From assembly GCA_922989275.2 (NCBI GenBank), contig OV277871.1, positions 29,212,693-29,276,692 of the forward strand: a stretch of DNA of 64,000 nt. Reading direction: 5' to 3'. Below the pieces are notes generated by a model. The model saw only the letters and a program-made list of their open reading frames with translations, did not search any database and was not told the DNA's origin. This document shows positions 1 through 12,300 of this stretch, one piece after another. The translations under genes were made by a program, and so were the position numbers. Origin of the DNA: Gari tellinella. Taxonomy: Eukaryota; Mollusca; Bivalvia; Cardiida; Psammobiidae. The first letter of the stretch is position 1, and every line of letters begins with the position of its first letter.

Positions 1-39
1 TGGTAGCAGCTGAATTACAAATGAAAGACATGTAAACTA

Positions 40-251
40 CGGTAAAAACCTCTTTATTAGAACCACTAATATGTCTTAATTATCTTGGTTCTAAGACAGG
101 TGACTACTTAAAGCAAGGTGAAAGTAAAACAGAAAGCTCCATCAGGAGCTTTCTGTTTTACTTTCATCTTGCTTTAAGCTGTCACCTTGTTTTTCATACA
201 ACCACTTAGCCTTCAATTAAGTGGTCGTAATAGAGGAATTTTACCGTACTT
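40..251. mobile_element. MITE-E, complete, TA-flanked
   Basis: Termini TACGGTAAAAACCTCTTTAT and GTAATAGAGGAATTTTACCGTA, shortened to ATAGAGGAATTTTACCGTA, inverted to each other, with TA at both ends as for Tc1/mariner types. Centre is a hairpin CTTAAAGCAAGGTGAAAG with loop around GCTCC. Confidence 0.85.
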
Positions 252-319
252 GTTATCGTCAACATTCATTCTATCAGCATATAAATAACCCATTCCTCCA
301 TAGGCAATAGTGCAAATGA

Positions 320-475
320 TCTATATCCAACTGTTTTGTATTGCAGGACATTGCTCTTTTTCCTCCCTGAAACTTAAAATGGACAATTCCAGTTTCTAAA
401 TAGCCCAAAATGAGTACCAACTTAATTGGAAAGGGGAATTGTCTATTTAATGTTTCAGGGGTGAGTGGGATCCAG
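320..475. mobile_element. MITE-C arm, foldback fragment
   Basis: TCCTCCCTGAAACTTAAAATG and its inverted partner (GTTTCAGGGGTGAGTG) flank this piece; the usual core is missing. Confidence 0.55.
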
Positions 476-500
476 ATGTTCTTCAATAAACGAAAGCTCT

Positions 501-686
501 CAGGGTTCCAGATCAGGGGAGTATTCCAAAAACTAAAATCTTCATTTCTGCACTAAACCTTATGGTGCGACTTCTTATTAGAATTGTCTCAAAGAGACAA
601 TTCTAATGAGTAGTTACATCAATGGATTTTATGGAGACTAAAATAGAGAAAATTATTCAGTTTACTGCCTCTTATCTGGAGCCCTG
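501..686. mobile_element. MITE-B copy
   Basis: CAGGGTTCCAGAT ... CTTATCTGGAGCCCTG with core hairpin AGAATTGTCTC/GAGACAATTCT. Confidence 0.85.
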
Positions 687-750
687 TCTCTCTATTTTAC
701 AAGTAACAAGTAAAACATTTGTACATAGAAAAATAAATCTAACATATTGT

Positions 751-980
751 TTAACTCTTTGAAACACTTATTATGTAGATTTGTTGTCTACAACAATTGT
801 TGTCTGCTACAGTTTCAAATTTAGATTTTTTTTAGAAGAAATTCATAATAGGATCAGAATGTCAAACAATTTGGATCCTGATGAGACACCGTGTTATGCA
901 GTGTCTCATCAGGATCCAAACTGTTAACAAGACTTGAAGAGTAATCATCATTTCGCTGCTGCTCGTGTGCAAAGAGTTAA
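751..980. mobile_element. MITE-D type element, TTAA-flanked
   Basis: TTAACTCTTTG and CAAAGAGTTAA termini; core hairpin TTTGGATCCTGATGAGACAC and its complement. Confidence 0.8.
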
Positions 981-1140
981 AACGTCTTCTCACAGGAAAG
1001 CTTACAACCTTGTTTAGTTCATTGTAACATAACATAGATTCTGTCTTGTCACTGTAATTTAGATAAAAGCATCTCAAACAAGTTAGAGAGCTTGCAGCCA
1101 TGACCATTTTATGTGTTGCGGTGCCGTAAAAACCAAATTT

Positions 1141-1393
1141 TTAACCCGTTACCCCATAAATACACCTTTTTACGCCTTTAATTTATTCCTCTACTGAAGA
1201 AAATAGTTTCAATTTATACTGTTACAAAATAAATATCATAAGAAATATTTTTTATATTCTAGACCATAATACTTTAAAGCAGGCTGAAAGTAAAGCAGAC
1301 TGTGCCTCAAGGCACATTCTGCTTTACTTTCAACCTGCTTTAAGTGGTCATTTATCTGCAAAACTTGAAAAGAGCTATGGGGTAATGGGTTAA
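1141..1393. mobile_element. MITE-A, complete
   Basis: TTAACCCGTTACCCCATAAA ... GGGGTAATGGGTTAA with the core GCAGGCTGAAAGTAAAGCAG and its complement. TTAA at both ends and CCC/GGG tips fit a piggyBac-type element. Confidence 0.92.
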
Positions 1394-1478
1394 AGATCTA
1401 TTGGTAAGCATCATGAACTCTTTTCTTCATGGCCCATAAGTGCAAATCACTTATATCCAATTGTGTTTAAACCAGTTG

Positions 1479-1566
1479 ACCATTAAAGCAAGATGAAAGT
1501 TAAGCATCATAAATTTCCTTTGGGAGCTTTCTGCTTTACATTCATTTTGCTCTAGGCTACTACCTG
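1479..1566. mobile_element. MITE-E core fragment
   Basis: ATTAAAGCAAGATGAAAG paired with CATTCATTTTGCTCTAGG around a GGGAGC loop; termini lost. Confidence 0.6.
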
Positions 1567-1743
1567 TAATTCAACACCATTAACAAATATTCATTTTTAG
1601 TATGACTGGAATTGTAAAGATCAAAAGTTGTGTCAAAAAATTATGTTATTGGCAATATAGAGTTTAACTGTTAAATAGACAAAAAGATCAAAGGCAGCAT
1701 GTCCCTTACTAGCCTTGTCTTCAATCTCAGGAGTATCAAAATA

Positions 1744-1925
1744 CAGGGCTCCAGATAAAGGGAGTTTTTGAAAAACTAAAATCTTTATTTCTTCATTAAA
1801 CCCTATGGCGTGACTACTCGTTAGAATCGTCTCTTTGAGACAATTCTAATGAGTAGTAACAACATAGGATTTGGTACTTAAAATGCTGGATTTGTTAAGT
1901 TTACTCCCTCTCATCTGGAGTCCTG
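1744..1925. mobile_element. MITE-B copy, AAATA duplication
   Basis: CAGGGCTCCAGATAAAGG ... CATCTGGAGTCCTG, flanked by AAATA on both sides. Confidence 0.88.
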
Positions 1926-2021
1926 AAATATCACTAAACAGGGCAGATCATCACAGGATTGAGTGGAGATCAGACAGATACTTTAGCAAGCGACACAATT
2001 TCTGAGGCTGTTTCAGTTTCT

Positions 2022-2249
2022 TTAGCCCATTACCCCATAGCCTGTTTATAGCTTTCACTTAAAATAGGTTGAAAGTAAAGCAGAATGTGCCTTAAGGCAC
2101 TTTCTGCTTTACTTTCAGCCTGCTTTAAGCTACTATCTGCTAGGAAATCAAAAATATTTCTTACAGTACACATTCATGACTGTATAAAAAGGAACTATTT
2201 TCTTCAGTGGAGGAATAAATTATAGGCGTAAAAAGGGGGAATGGGTTAA
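2022..2249. mobile_element. MITE-A, complete
   Basis: TTAGCCCATTACCCCATAG ... GGGAATGGGTTAA with intact core hairpin. In the UVRAG 3' flank. Confidence 0.9.
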
Positions 2250-2404
2250 AACCAGCTCCAGGTTAACTATGCCAATAAACATTTGTAAACTTTCTTTAGG
2301 TTGTTGGCAATATTTTTTGCATCCTGACAGATGAATTTTTGAAGGGTAAGAAATATTTGGAAGAAATACACCATGTAAGCATTCTTTAGACCACTGACAA
2401 TATT

Positions 2405-2615
2405 TCTTTAACTTAAAGCACATTGAAAGTAAAGCAAAATGCACCTTAATTTATGCCACATTCTGTTTTGCTTTAAGTTAAGATATATAAAATGTTTCTT
2501 ATATACAAATCATTCTTATGGCACATATTCATTACTGTATAGAGTGAAATTAATTTCTTCAGGGGAGGTATAAATTTAAGGCCTAAAAAGGTCTATTTTT
2601 ATGGAATATTGGATT
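2405..2615. mobile_element. MITE-A, degenerate
   Basis: Core CTTAAAGCACATTGAAAG with complement and the usual ATAAATTTAAGGCCTAAAAAGG tail (shortened: AAGGCCTAAAAAGG), left end lost. Confidence 0.6.
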
Positions 2616-2765
2616 AATGCATTTTGCCTTACTATTTTAAGGGTTGGCTATGCATCTTCTTTTTAAACTTACATAACACAGGCTGGACTTTATATCATAA
2701 TGATATTTTACCGGGAGCTGGTTTTAATGAGATATTAACATAATGCTACTAGTACAACAAATATA

Positions 2766-3390
2766 TCACAAATTATCACAAGACACATCAGACTGTGTTG
2801 GCAAGCTCAACTTGTAAGCATCTTTGCCGTCCGCAGACATGTCCATATCAGCATTATCACAGATCACACTAGTTTCCTCCCCTGGTACCAGGTCACATGA
2901 CTGGGGACTGGTTCTCGGATCAACCTCAGACTGATTCACAGTTAGAGAATTAACATCTGAACCCACAGGGGATGGTGATAGGCTTATATTCCTACTTGAC
3001 AGTGTCATTCCGTTGGTTTGCTCAGAAAACGAGCCACAACTTGAATTCCCACAAGAATCGTCCACAAAAGCTGTGGTTTTCAATTTGAAGAAATTATCAT
3101 CCGATGGTTTAAATATATCTTCATCCTTTCCATTCGCTGTCACTTCATTCACAGGTAGATCCTTCAGTTTTATTGGAATGTGCTTATTGAAGCCGGTATT
3201 GGGAATGGATTTCATATCACCGGCAAGGGTGCCGTTATTCAGGGCATGTTCTAAGGCTTCTTCAGCGGGGTCGGGTACACTGTTTTTGCCACCAGAAGCT
3301 GTGGAATATATTGTCTCTGCTTTTTCACTAGAGCGAACACTCAACTGGTCTTTGGAATCCTGAACTGAGCGAACTAGACTTAGGTTGTCC
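2766..3390 (-). CDS. UVRAG: UVRAG exon 16 (C-terminal tail, stop)
   Basis: A 625-bp last exon entered one base into a codon after TTTCCAG, reading DNLSLVRSVQDSKDQ and ending SDVSCDNL then TGA at 2768-2766. About 207 residues, rich in Ser, Asp and Asn, with no fold visible. This is the divergent tail that in vertebrate UVRAG carries regulatory phosphosites; individual sites cannot be matched by eye. Confidence 0.85.
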
Positions 3391-6300
3391 CTGGAAATAC
3401 AATGGGCAGGTTATTGATCTTTCAGCTAAATGTGGTTACATTAACATATACATGTACAAAGAGTTTGGATTCAGATCATATTCAAGTGGCTTGTCATCTG
3501 AAAGATCAGGATTCAACCTGTTTTGGAATCTGGAATTGTCCATTAAAATTTTCAGAGTTATATAGGTTGCAACAATTTGACAAGTACGGTGGAACCCCTC
3601 CAAACCGGAACCTCCAAATACCGGAATTCTCTCTAAACCGGACAAAAGCTTTTGCCCCGTTTCCAATCCTTCTTTTTTTTTACCCATTACACCATAAATA
3701 CGCCTTTTTAAGTCTTTGGTTCATTCATACACTGAAGAAAATAGTGTATACATTCTAGCAGATGGTAGCTTAAAGCAGGTTGGAATAAAAGCAGAATGCG
3801 CCTTAAGGCGCATTCTGCTTTACTTTCATGCTTTAAGTGGTCAGCTATCTTCCATACAAAGAAACAACCTGTTTGGTACATGTAATAGTTTAAAACCCCT
3901 CTTAACTGGAAATCCTCTAAACAGGACATTTTTGTTGTCCCCACACATTGTCCGGTTTAGAGGGGTTTCTCTGTATCAGCAGACAATACTACAGTTTTGG
4001 TTTAGTTTGATGTATCTTTCCATACAGGGTCAAATAGGTAGAGAACCTTGGCAGATACAAGAACAATGTTGTGAAATATGTCACCATTTGGCAAATTGAT
4101 CAAGAGCAATAACTCCATAAATTACAGACCAATTATTGTGATTATCAAACTTGTTAGAGCTATTCTGGTAATACCTTCCTACGAAATTTGAAGAAGCCCT
4201 GGACACCTTTTGTGCCTTTCAATTTATCAGTATCATGCATTAACAATGTAACATCTATCTTAATTTCTGCATTAAACCCTATGGTGTCACTACTCATTAG
4301 AATCGTCTCTTCGAGACAATTCTAATGAGTAGTCACACTATAGGATTTAGTGTTGGTATAACAGAGAAAATATTTGATAAGTTTACTCCCTCTTAACTGG
4401 AGCCCTATTTAGACAGTTGAATAAAAGTGCATGCTTACAATTTTACTCCCAGTCTGTACTCCAACATGGATTTAATATTTGGTAGCGTCAGTCGCAGGTC
4501 CTGGGTCCCTAGGCCGCAATAAAACCTCAACTACAAAATAAACAGCAGATATTGACATGAGACACATAAACACCACAAGAATGACTGCCTATAAACGCTA
4601 CAAGATGTCTCTACCTGCTTCTACCTTCTCAGTTACACAAAGTGCCACAAATAAGTATTCACTGATGCAGCTTAACCCTTAGCCTGCCACTCACGACTAT
4701 AGCTTCATATGCAAACAGCTTGGATCCGGATGAGACGCCGAGTAACTCGGCGTCTCATCCGGATCCAAGCTGTTTGACACTCGGACAACATTTTCAGCAA
4801 TTTTGAGCAACTTTGAAGCACTTTGAAACTTGAAGCAGGCGAGAAATATAGCAGACGACAATTTATTTGGCGGGCTAAGGGTTAACTAAAGATTTCAACA
4901 TAACCCTTCACTCCACAGACACATGTTTTTATGCATTTGATTTATTCCCCCAATGAAGAACATTGTTCCAATTTAAACAGTCATTCATGAGTATGTTATC
5001 GTAAGAAATATTCTTTATACACTAGTAGACTGTAGCTAAATGCAGGCTAAAAGCAAAGCCGAATACACATTTTCAGTCACTTTCAAACTGCTTCAAGTGG
5101 TCACCTTTAATAGAAGAAACAGGCTATGGAGTAAAGCAAGGTGAAAGTTAAGCAGAAATCTTCTAAGTTTGCCTCAATAACAGATACAACTGCTAGGTGT
5201 TTATTGTATCCTGGCTAAAAAACCCAAAATAAAACAACCTATCTGAGATTGAAATTATTCAATTAAATTTCTATTATTTTGAAATCAAATAAGCAGTAAA
5301 AATACAGAAAACCATTTACTTACCTGGCTTATGTTTTTGTTCATAAGGAATACACCGTAGTTAAACTGGAACTTTTCTTTTCCCTTCAAATATAATGGGA
5401 ATCTGAAGAACAAATACAGAATGAGATTACAGCAAGATTTCTTATATACCCATAGGATATGGAACAGTAAAACCTCCCTATTATGATCACTAAGGCCAAT
5501 TGACTACATGAACAACAGGTGACACCTTAAAGCAAGCTGAACTTGGCAACTTAACCAATTACTCCATGAATGCATCTTTTTATTCCTCCATGGACCGATG
5601 ACCACTTAAATCAGGTTGAAAGCAAAGAAGAATGCAATCTAAGGCACATTCTGCCTTACTTTCAACCTGCTTTAAGTACTCACTTGTCTTTAAAACTAGA
5701 ATTAGGCTATAGAGTAAAGGGTTAAAGAACACGGGCCCATTTCATAAAACTTTGTATGACAAAAACAGTTGTAAGTAAAGACTTTAAAATACATTTAATT
5801 TCTGATATAACTCTATTTGGAATATCGTCTTTCCAAGACGTCTTTTTCAGGCTATTGGTTAATGGTTTCTATATTCTAACAAATTATAGGCTAGCTTAAA
5901 AGCAGGCTGAAATAAAAATAGATTGTGCCTTGAGTCGCATTCTGCTTTACTTTCAATCTCCTTTAAGTGGTCATCTGTCTTCAAAACCAGATACAGGCTA
6001 TGGGGTAACAGGTTAACATTCAACCCAATCTACAAGAATATTTATCATTACCTAACAGTGTGCCTATGAATATAACTTTTGTCCTGTGCAAACAGTGTAA
6101 ACCCACATCAGAGAGTCAGGGTCAGAACTGTTTGTCAGTTTGTAATATTTTCCAGAAGACAACCCTATACAGTCACAAATGGACTACACCTAACTAATTC
6201 ACCCCTGAAACTTTTAAACGACAATACCAACTTCAAATTAAGTCTAGTCCATTTTTGACTATTTAGGGCTGATTTTTACAAATATTTATATTTCAAAATG

Positions 6301-9300
6301 ACAAAGGAGCCCTCTGACCAGGGTCTACACTATTTACACGGGACAAGTGTAATCCTCACAGGTACACAGTGTGTAAATGCAAGTATACTAATCGCTAGGG
6401 TTGAATGTGTTACTGGAAAGTGGTATTTCCCATAAACAAGGGCCACTATGGCCCTAAATCGCTCACCTGGTACACATTGGCAAACTTGACTGGACATGTA
6501 TATCCACAATCAACCTCTAGAGTGTAAACAAGATTTTCCAATGATTTGACCTAGTGACCTAGTTTTTGACCGGACATGACCCATATTCAAACTTGACCTA
6601 GATATCAATGCGACAAACATTCTGGCCAAATTTCACCAAGATCCAATGAGATTTGAAGCCTCTAGAGTGTTAACAAGGTTTTTCTATGATTTGACCTAGT
6701 GACCTAGTTTTTGACCGGACATGACCCACATTCGAACTTGACCTAGATATCAATGAGACAAACATTCTGACCAAGTTTCATCAAGATCCAATGAGATTTG
6801 TAGCCTCAAGAGTGTTCACAAGGTTTTTCTATGATTTGACCTAGTGACCTAGTTTTTGACCAGACATGACCCATATTCAAACTTGACCTAGATATCAATA
6901 AAACAAACATTCTGATAAAGTTTCATCAAGATCCAATGAGATTTGTAGCCTCTAGAGTGTTCACAAGGTTTTTCTATGATTTGACCTAGTGACCTAGTTT
7001 TTGACCAGACATGACCCACATTCGAACTTGACCTAGATATCAATGAGGCAAACATTCTGACCAAGTTTCATTAAGATCCAATGAGATTTGTAGCCTCTAG
7101 AGTGTTCACAAGGTTTTTCTATGATTTGACCTAGTGACCTAGTTTTTGACCCGACATGACCAACATTCGAACTTGGCCTAGATTTTATCAAGACAAACAT
7201 TGTCATCAAGTTTCATGAAGATCGGATGAAATTTGTAGCCGCTAGAGTGTTCACAACCAATTGTGAACGGATGGACAGACGACGGACGACGGACATCCAG
7301 CGATCCTAAAAGCTCACCTTGGCACTTCGTGCCAGGTGAGCTAAAAATTCAGGGGTGAATGAGTAAACATTTACTTTTTGTCTTTATCCGACAGTTTTGT
7401 ATGTATGTGGTCTGTAATTGTTGATCTGGAGCCCGAATACTCCATGGGATATCTCAGTGGGAAATCTAGGATCTGTGACATCATCATCGTCAGGTGTGAT
7501 GTGTAACCAAGGGCAACAGCTATCTGGGTGTCATCCGTACCTGCAAAATGTAAGATAAAAGATTTGAACATAACCCACTACCATATAGCCTGTTTCTAGG
7601 TTTGGAGATTGGGCAATCCCTTAAAGCAGGTTGGAAGTAAAGCAGAATGCATCTTAACCCATTACCCCATAGCTTGTTTCTAGTATTTGAGACAGCATCA
7701 CATGCCTTTCGGATTCCACACTGTTCTACCAACTATTGGCAACACTGGTTTTTCCCGCAGACAATCAAGGAGTGGAACAAAATCCCTCCAGACATAGTAT
7801 CAGCAGGCTCAGTTGATGCATTCAAGTGTCGACTTGCCACATACCTTATCTATTTTTTTTTTTAGCGCTAACCCTGGCAATTGTATTCAAAGTGTTGAAT
7901 GTGCCATTGTGGCCAGTACCTGGTACAGGGTAGAAGTAGATGGTAGAAGGTACACACTTTAAAAAGGCTGAAAGTATAGTAGAATGCACCTAAAGATGCA
8001 TTCTGCTATACTTTCAGCCTGTTTAAAGCTACCATCTGCTTGGATATTAAAAATGTTTTCTTAAAATCCACATTCATGACTCTCCAAAATTGAAATATTT
8101 TCTTCAATGAAAACTTGAAAGGCACGTTCATGCGGTAATGGGGTAACTATATATTTATTGGGTAACTCTTTAAAAATGAAATGGTTCTGCAAAATTGTAA
8201 ATGATTAATTTTTTTTACACTTTTATAAGAGAATCTACTGAAAGTCCAAGGAAGTGTGAATAACCACAGGCTCCGTTTACGTGTTGACCAATTTATTACT
8301 CAACTAGTTTCGACCTTATTCAGGTCATGGTCAGGAGTAGAATAATATCAGAGAAGAATAAACAATGCTGATAACACATCTCATTGCAAAATGCTTTTAT
8401 GATCAAAAGTATCAAACAATGTTTCTAATAATCAATCAGTCTAGTATGCAGGAAATATTAACTAATCTACGACATTATTACACCTCGCTTTGAGTTACAA
8501 TGTTAAATTCCCATAGACCTACAGTTAACATTTTGCATGTCTTTTACATCTATCCAAAATATACTGTCACTCTTTATGATATTCTTTTTGTGACATCACT
8601 CTAAAGGACATTACTTTTTTTCTCCGTCCGAAAACGTTCTGTCAGCATTGACATGAATTTCGCTATTGGCGATAATAGAACGTTTTAAAAAGTGGTAACT
8701 TCTATTAAATCAACTTTTGGCATTTTCTGTACAAGTTGCTTCCTTTTGTCCATTCCTTAACGATTTGCCACCATTTCGGAAGAGGATATTTGCCACCTAG
8801 ACAATGTAAAGACGCTGTTTCTTCAATTTACGTATCATAACGTTCTTCTTTCTTTCTTGTAATATAATAATAATCAATGTGATGTCGAAAGACGGCGACA
8901 TAATTTCCCGCGTTACGTACATGTCTGCGCTAAATTGGTATTCACCACACATTTTATAAAATACGAATAAAACGATTCCAAAGCCAGTGTTGATAAGCTC
9001 AGTGTAATAAAATAAATATTAGATGTCAGTTTGCGTGACATTCAAATTGTCAACCCTAGAAAACAAGAATGTCACCCTCGGCTAAGCCTCAGGGTGACAT
9101 TCTGTTTCTCGGGTTGACAATTTGAATGTCACGCAAACTGCCATCTAATATTTATATAATGTCATACCTTGAAAATCTTCAGAGTTAGGCAGGTGAACAC
9201 CACATATACAAATGTCTTTATTTGGTCTCTGAAAACAAGAGATACAAAAACATACAATAAACATAATTTGTATGTGGAGCTTCTTTATACAAAATCAAAT

Positions 9301-12300
9301 TCTTAAAGTGATCCCTGAGTGTCACCTCTGTCTACAGCAGGTGACATAAAAACCAGTAAAAGAACTGCAACAAAATCTTGCAAATACTAAACCCTTTTCT
9401 CCACATGACACCCTTAGATGCCTTTACCCAGTTTTGATATATGCACTCCAAATATCACTCAGTGATGGTGTAAAATAAAAGTGGCTTACTCAAGATGAAA
9501 GTCAAACCGATTGTTCCTTCGACTTTCTGCTCGAGTTTCATCTTGCTTTAAGCAGCCTCCTACCTTAAACTAAGAAGACAAGTACTATAACCTATTACCC
9601 TATTAATACACCTTTTTATACCTTTAATGTTTTCCACCACTGAAGAAAATAATTTCATGTGACAGCCATGACTTTGCACCATAAAAAGTATTTTCTACTT
9701 CCTTGCAGATGATTGCTTATAGCAGGCTGAAAGTAAAGTCGAATGTGCCTTAAAGACATCACATGACCAAGCTTGGGTGGTAACACCTACCCCCGTATAT
9801 AGTTTGAGTCAAAGCATGCAGAACTTGCACTAACGGTGGTAGCGTCTAGGCAAAGAATCATTCAGGCGTTCATGTGAGGCCCGCACCTAATATTTGATAG
9901 CTTGGTTAGTAAAACCCATTGAAAAACCTATTGAGATCTATTATGTAAGGGCCTCTATTCAAGCCTGAGACATTGCCTGGACACTTTTCTCATGATGTAT
10001 ACCAGTATATACCTGTATTTTGACACCTACTAAACAATGAGAGGGGAATCAATGAAAGGACTGGCTGAATGTCTTTAAGGCGCATTCAGCTTTACTTTCA
10101 GCCTGCTTTAAGTGGCCACCTATCTTCAAAACTAGCAACAGGTCATGGGGTAAAGGTTTAAAACAATAGGAAACTCACCTCAGTAAGTGGGTATATATAG
10201 GTGGTCAGTTCACCTATTAACTGCTTCCTTCTTATCAACAATTGAGCATTTTCTTTGATATATTTTTCTCTGAAAAATAAATAAAATTGCATCCATGTAT
10301 GAAATGGTACACAATAATTTTCCTTCCTCCCTAACCTCATATATCTGTATTTCAAATTTAAAGAGAGCTATGTTTAAACTATTAATAACTCATCATACTG
10401 TTATGTATTATGGAGTTTTATGAAGCTATCGAAATTCAGCTGTAGAGACACAAGTAACATCAATATTGTAAGCAAGATGGCTCAATGATCAGGGGGTAAA
10501 TGTACAGTCGGCTGAGCGGTCATTCGGACTGAAAGTAGACTTTAACTGGTACTTTACTTTTTTTTTTTTTTACTTTACTTTAATATCTATTTAACCTGTT
10601 GCATACTAGAAGAAAATTTGTGGAAACTGTTGAACACAATTTGGATCAAGATGAGAAGCTGAGTGTCTCATCTGAATCCAAACAGTTTGACGGGCTTATG
10701 GTGTTTTTTTGAAACTATAGGAGAAAAAATCAGGGCTCCAGATAAGAGGGAGTAAACTGAACTAATCCAACATTTTCTCACTCATTTAGTTTTTGAAATA
10801 CTCTTATCTTACCCTTATCTAGACTCAGACAATGTCTTCAGTTAAGATAACCAAAGTTGTAACGTTGCTAAGCCATGCTTTAACTTTGAAATAAGGATAT
10901 ATTCTACTTTAATAAGCGAGACTGAAATAATGAAATTCAATGGTAGTTTGAGATATCTAAGTTCATTTGTAAGTACTTAGTTATCATACCTGGTTTGGAA
11001 ATACACTTTTTTCTTGTCTTCTAAGTCTATCTTTTTGGTTTCCAGTTGTTGGAACTTTGTCTTTAATGCATGACCTGTAAAAAAACATAATATCTTCAGT
11101 ATAAGAAGGGTAAAACTTCTGTAACAGAGAGGCAATGAGGCGCATTCAGTCTTACTTTCAACCTGACTTAAGTGGTGACTTGTCTTTAAAACTAGAAACA
11201 GGCTAAGAGGTAATGATACCACCTGGAACAATACTTTAACCCTTTACCTTATAGAAGCGCCTTTTAGCGCATTCCGTTTAATCCTCCGCGGAAGAAAATA
11301 ATTCCAAACAATAGTCATGAATATGTATCAGAAGGAATATTTTCTTAATTCTAGCAGGTGGTAACTTAAAGCAGGCTGAAAGTAAAGCAGAATGTGCCTT
11401 AAGGCACATTCTGCTTTACTTTCAACCTGCTTTAAGTGGTCTTCTGTCTTCAAAACTATAATCAGGCTATGTGGTAAAGGGTTAAAACTAGAAACAGGCT
11501 ACAAGGTATGATATCACCTGGAACAATACTTTAAATTACCATTAATGTTTTATTTCTAGAACTTAGCTGAGAACTACTTTCATTGTGTAGAAATGATTAA
11601 AGGCATTAAAAGGTGTATTTAACTCATTATGATTACCCCATAGCCTGTTTTAGTTTTAAAGACAGATTATCACTTCAAGAAGGTTGAAAGTAAAGCTAAA
11701 TGTGCCTTAATGCACATTCTGCTTTACTTTCATCCTGCTTTAAGCTACCATCTGCGAGAATAAAGAAAATATTTCTTATACATAATTATGACTTTATAAA
11801 TTGAAATTATTTTCTTCAGTGGAGAAATAATTCATGTGTAAAACGGCATAATATAGAGGATAATTGTTTTTTTCAGTATAAGATAGAAATTTAATCCATT
11901 GAGTGAACATCAGACGTTATATAACAGTCTGATGTTCACGAAATGGATTAAATTCGATCTTATACTGAAAAAATACAATTATTCTATTTATTTATGCTTT
12001 TAAGCCACTTTTTAAACGAAATTGTTCGACAATTGAGAAAGCGAAAGTAAATGATTTAACCCATGTTGAGCCCCAACTTTATATCGAACACATTTTCGAA
12101 ACAGTTTCCCGTACGATGATGTCACTTATTTATTGATTTGACATCATCCGAATTACTTCGTTGCTCCCAAGTTTGGATTCGTGTTCTTCCGGTGAGTAGT
12201 TCGCGACAAATCGGACTGCCGGAATTTAATGATAAGACACGATTGACTACGATTCTTGGGGAGCCTATGGGGAAAATTCATAATAAAAGCGATTGGTGAT

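Noticed and set aside
3013..3363. Plus-strand open frame of 116 residues.
   Set aside because: It is the antisense shadow of the last UVRAG exon.
6530..7200. Regular 145-bp periodicity, considered as a CRISPR-like or satellite array.
   Set aside because: Eukaryotic context; units are contiguous without spacers and bounded by pearl-type termini.
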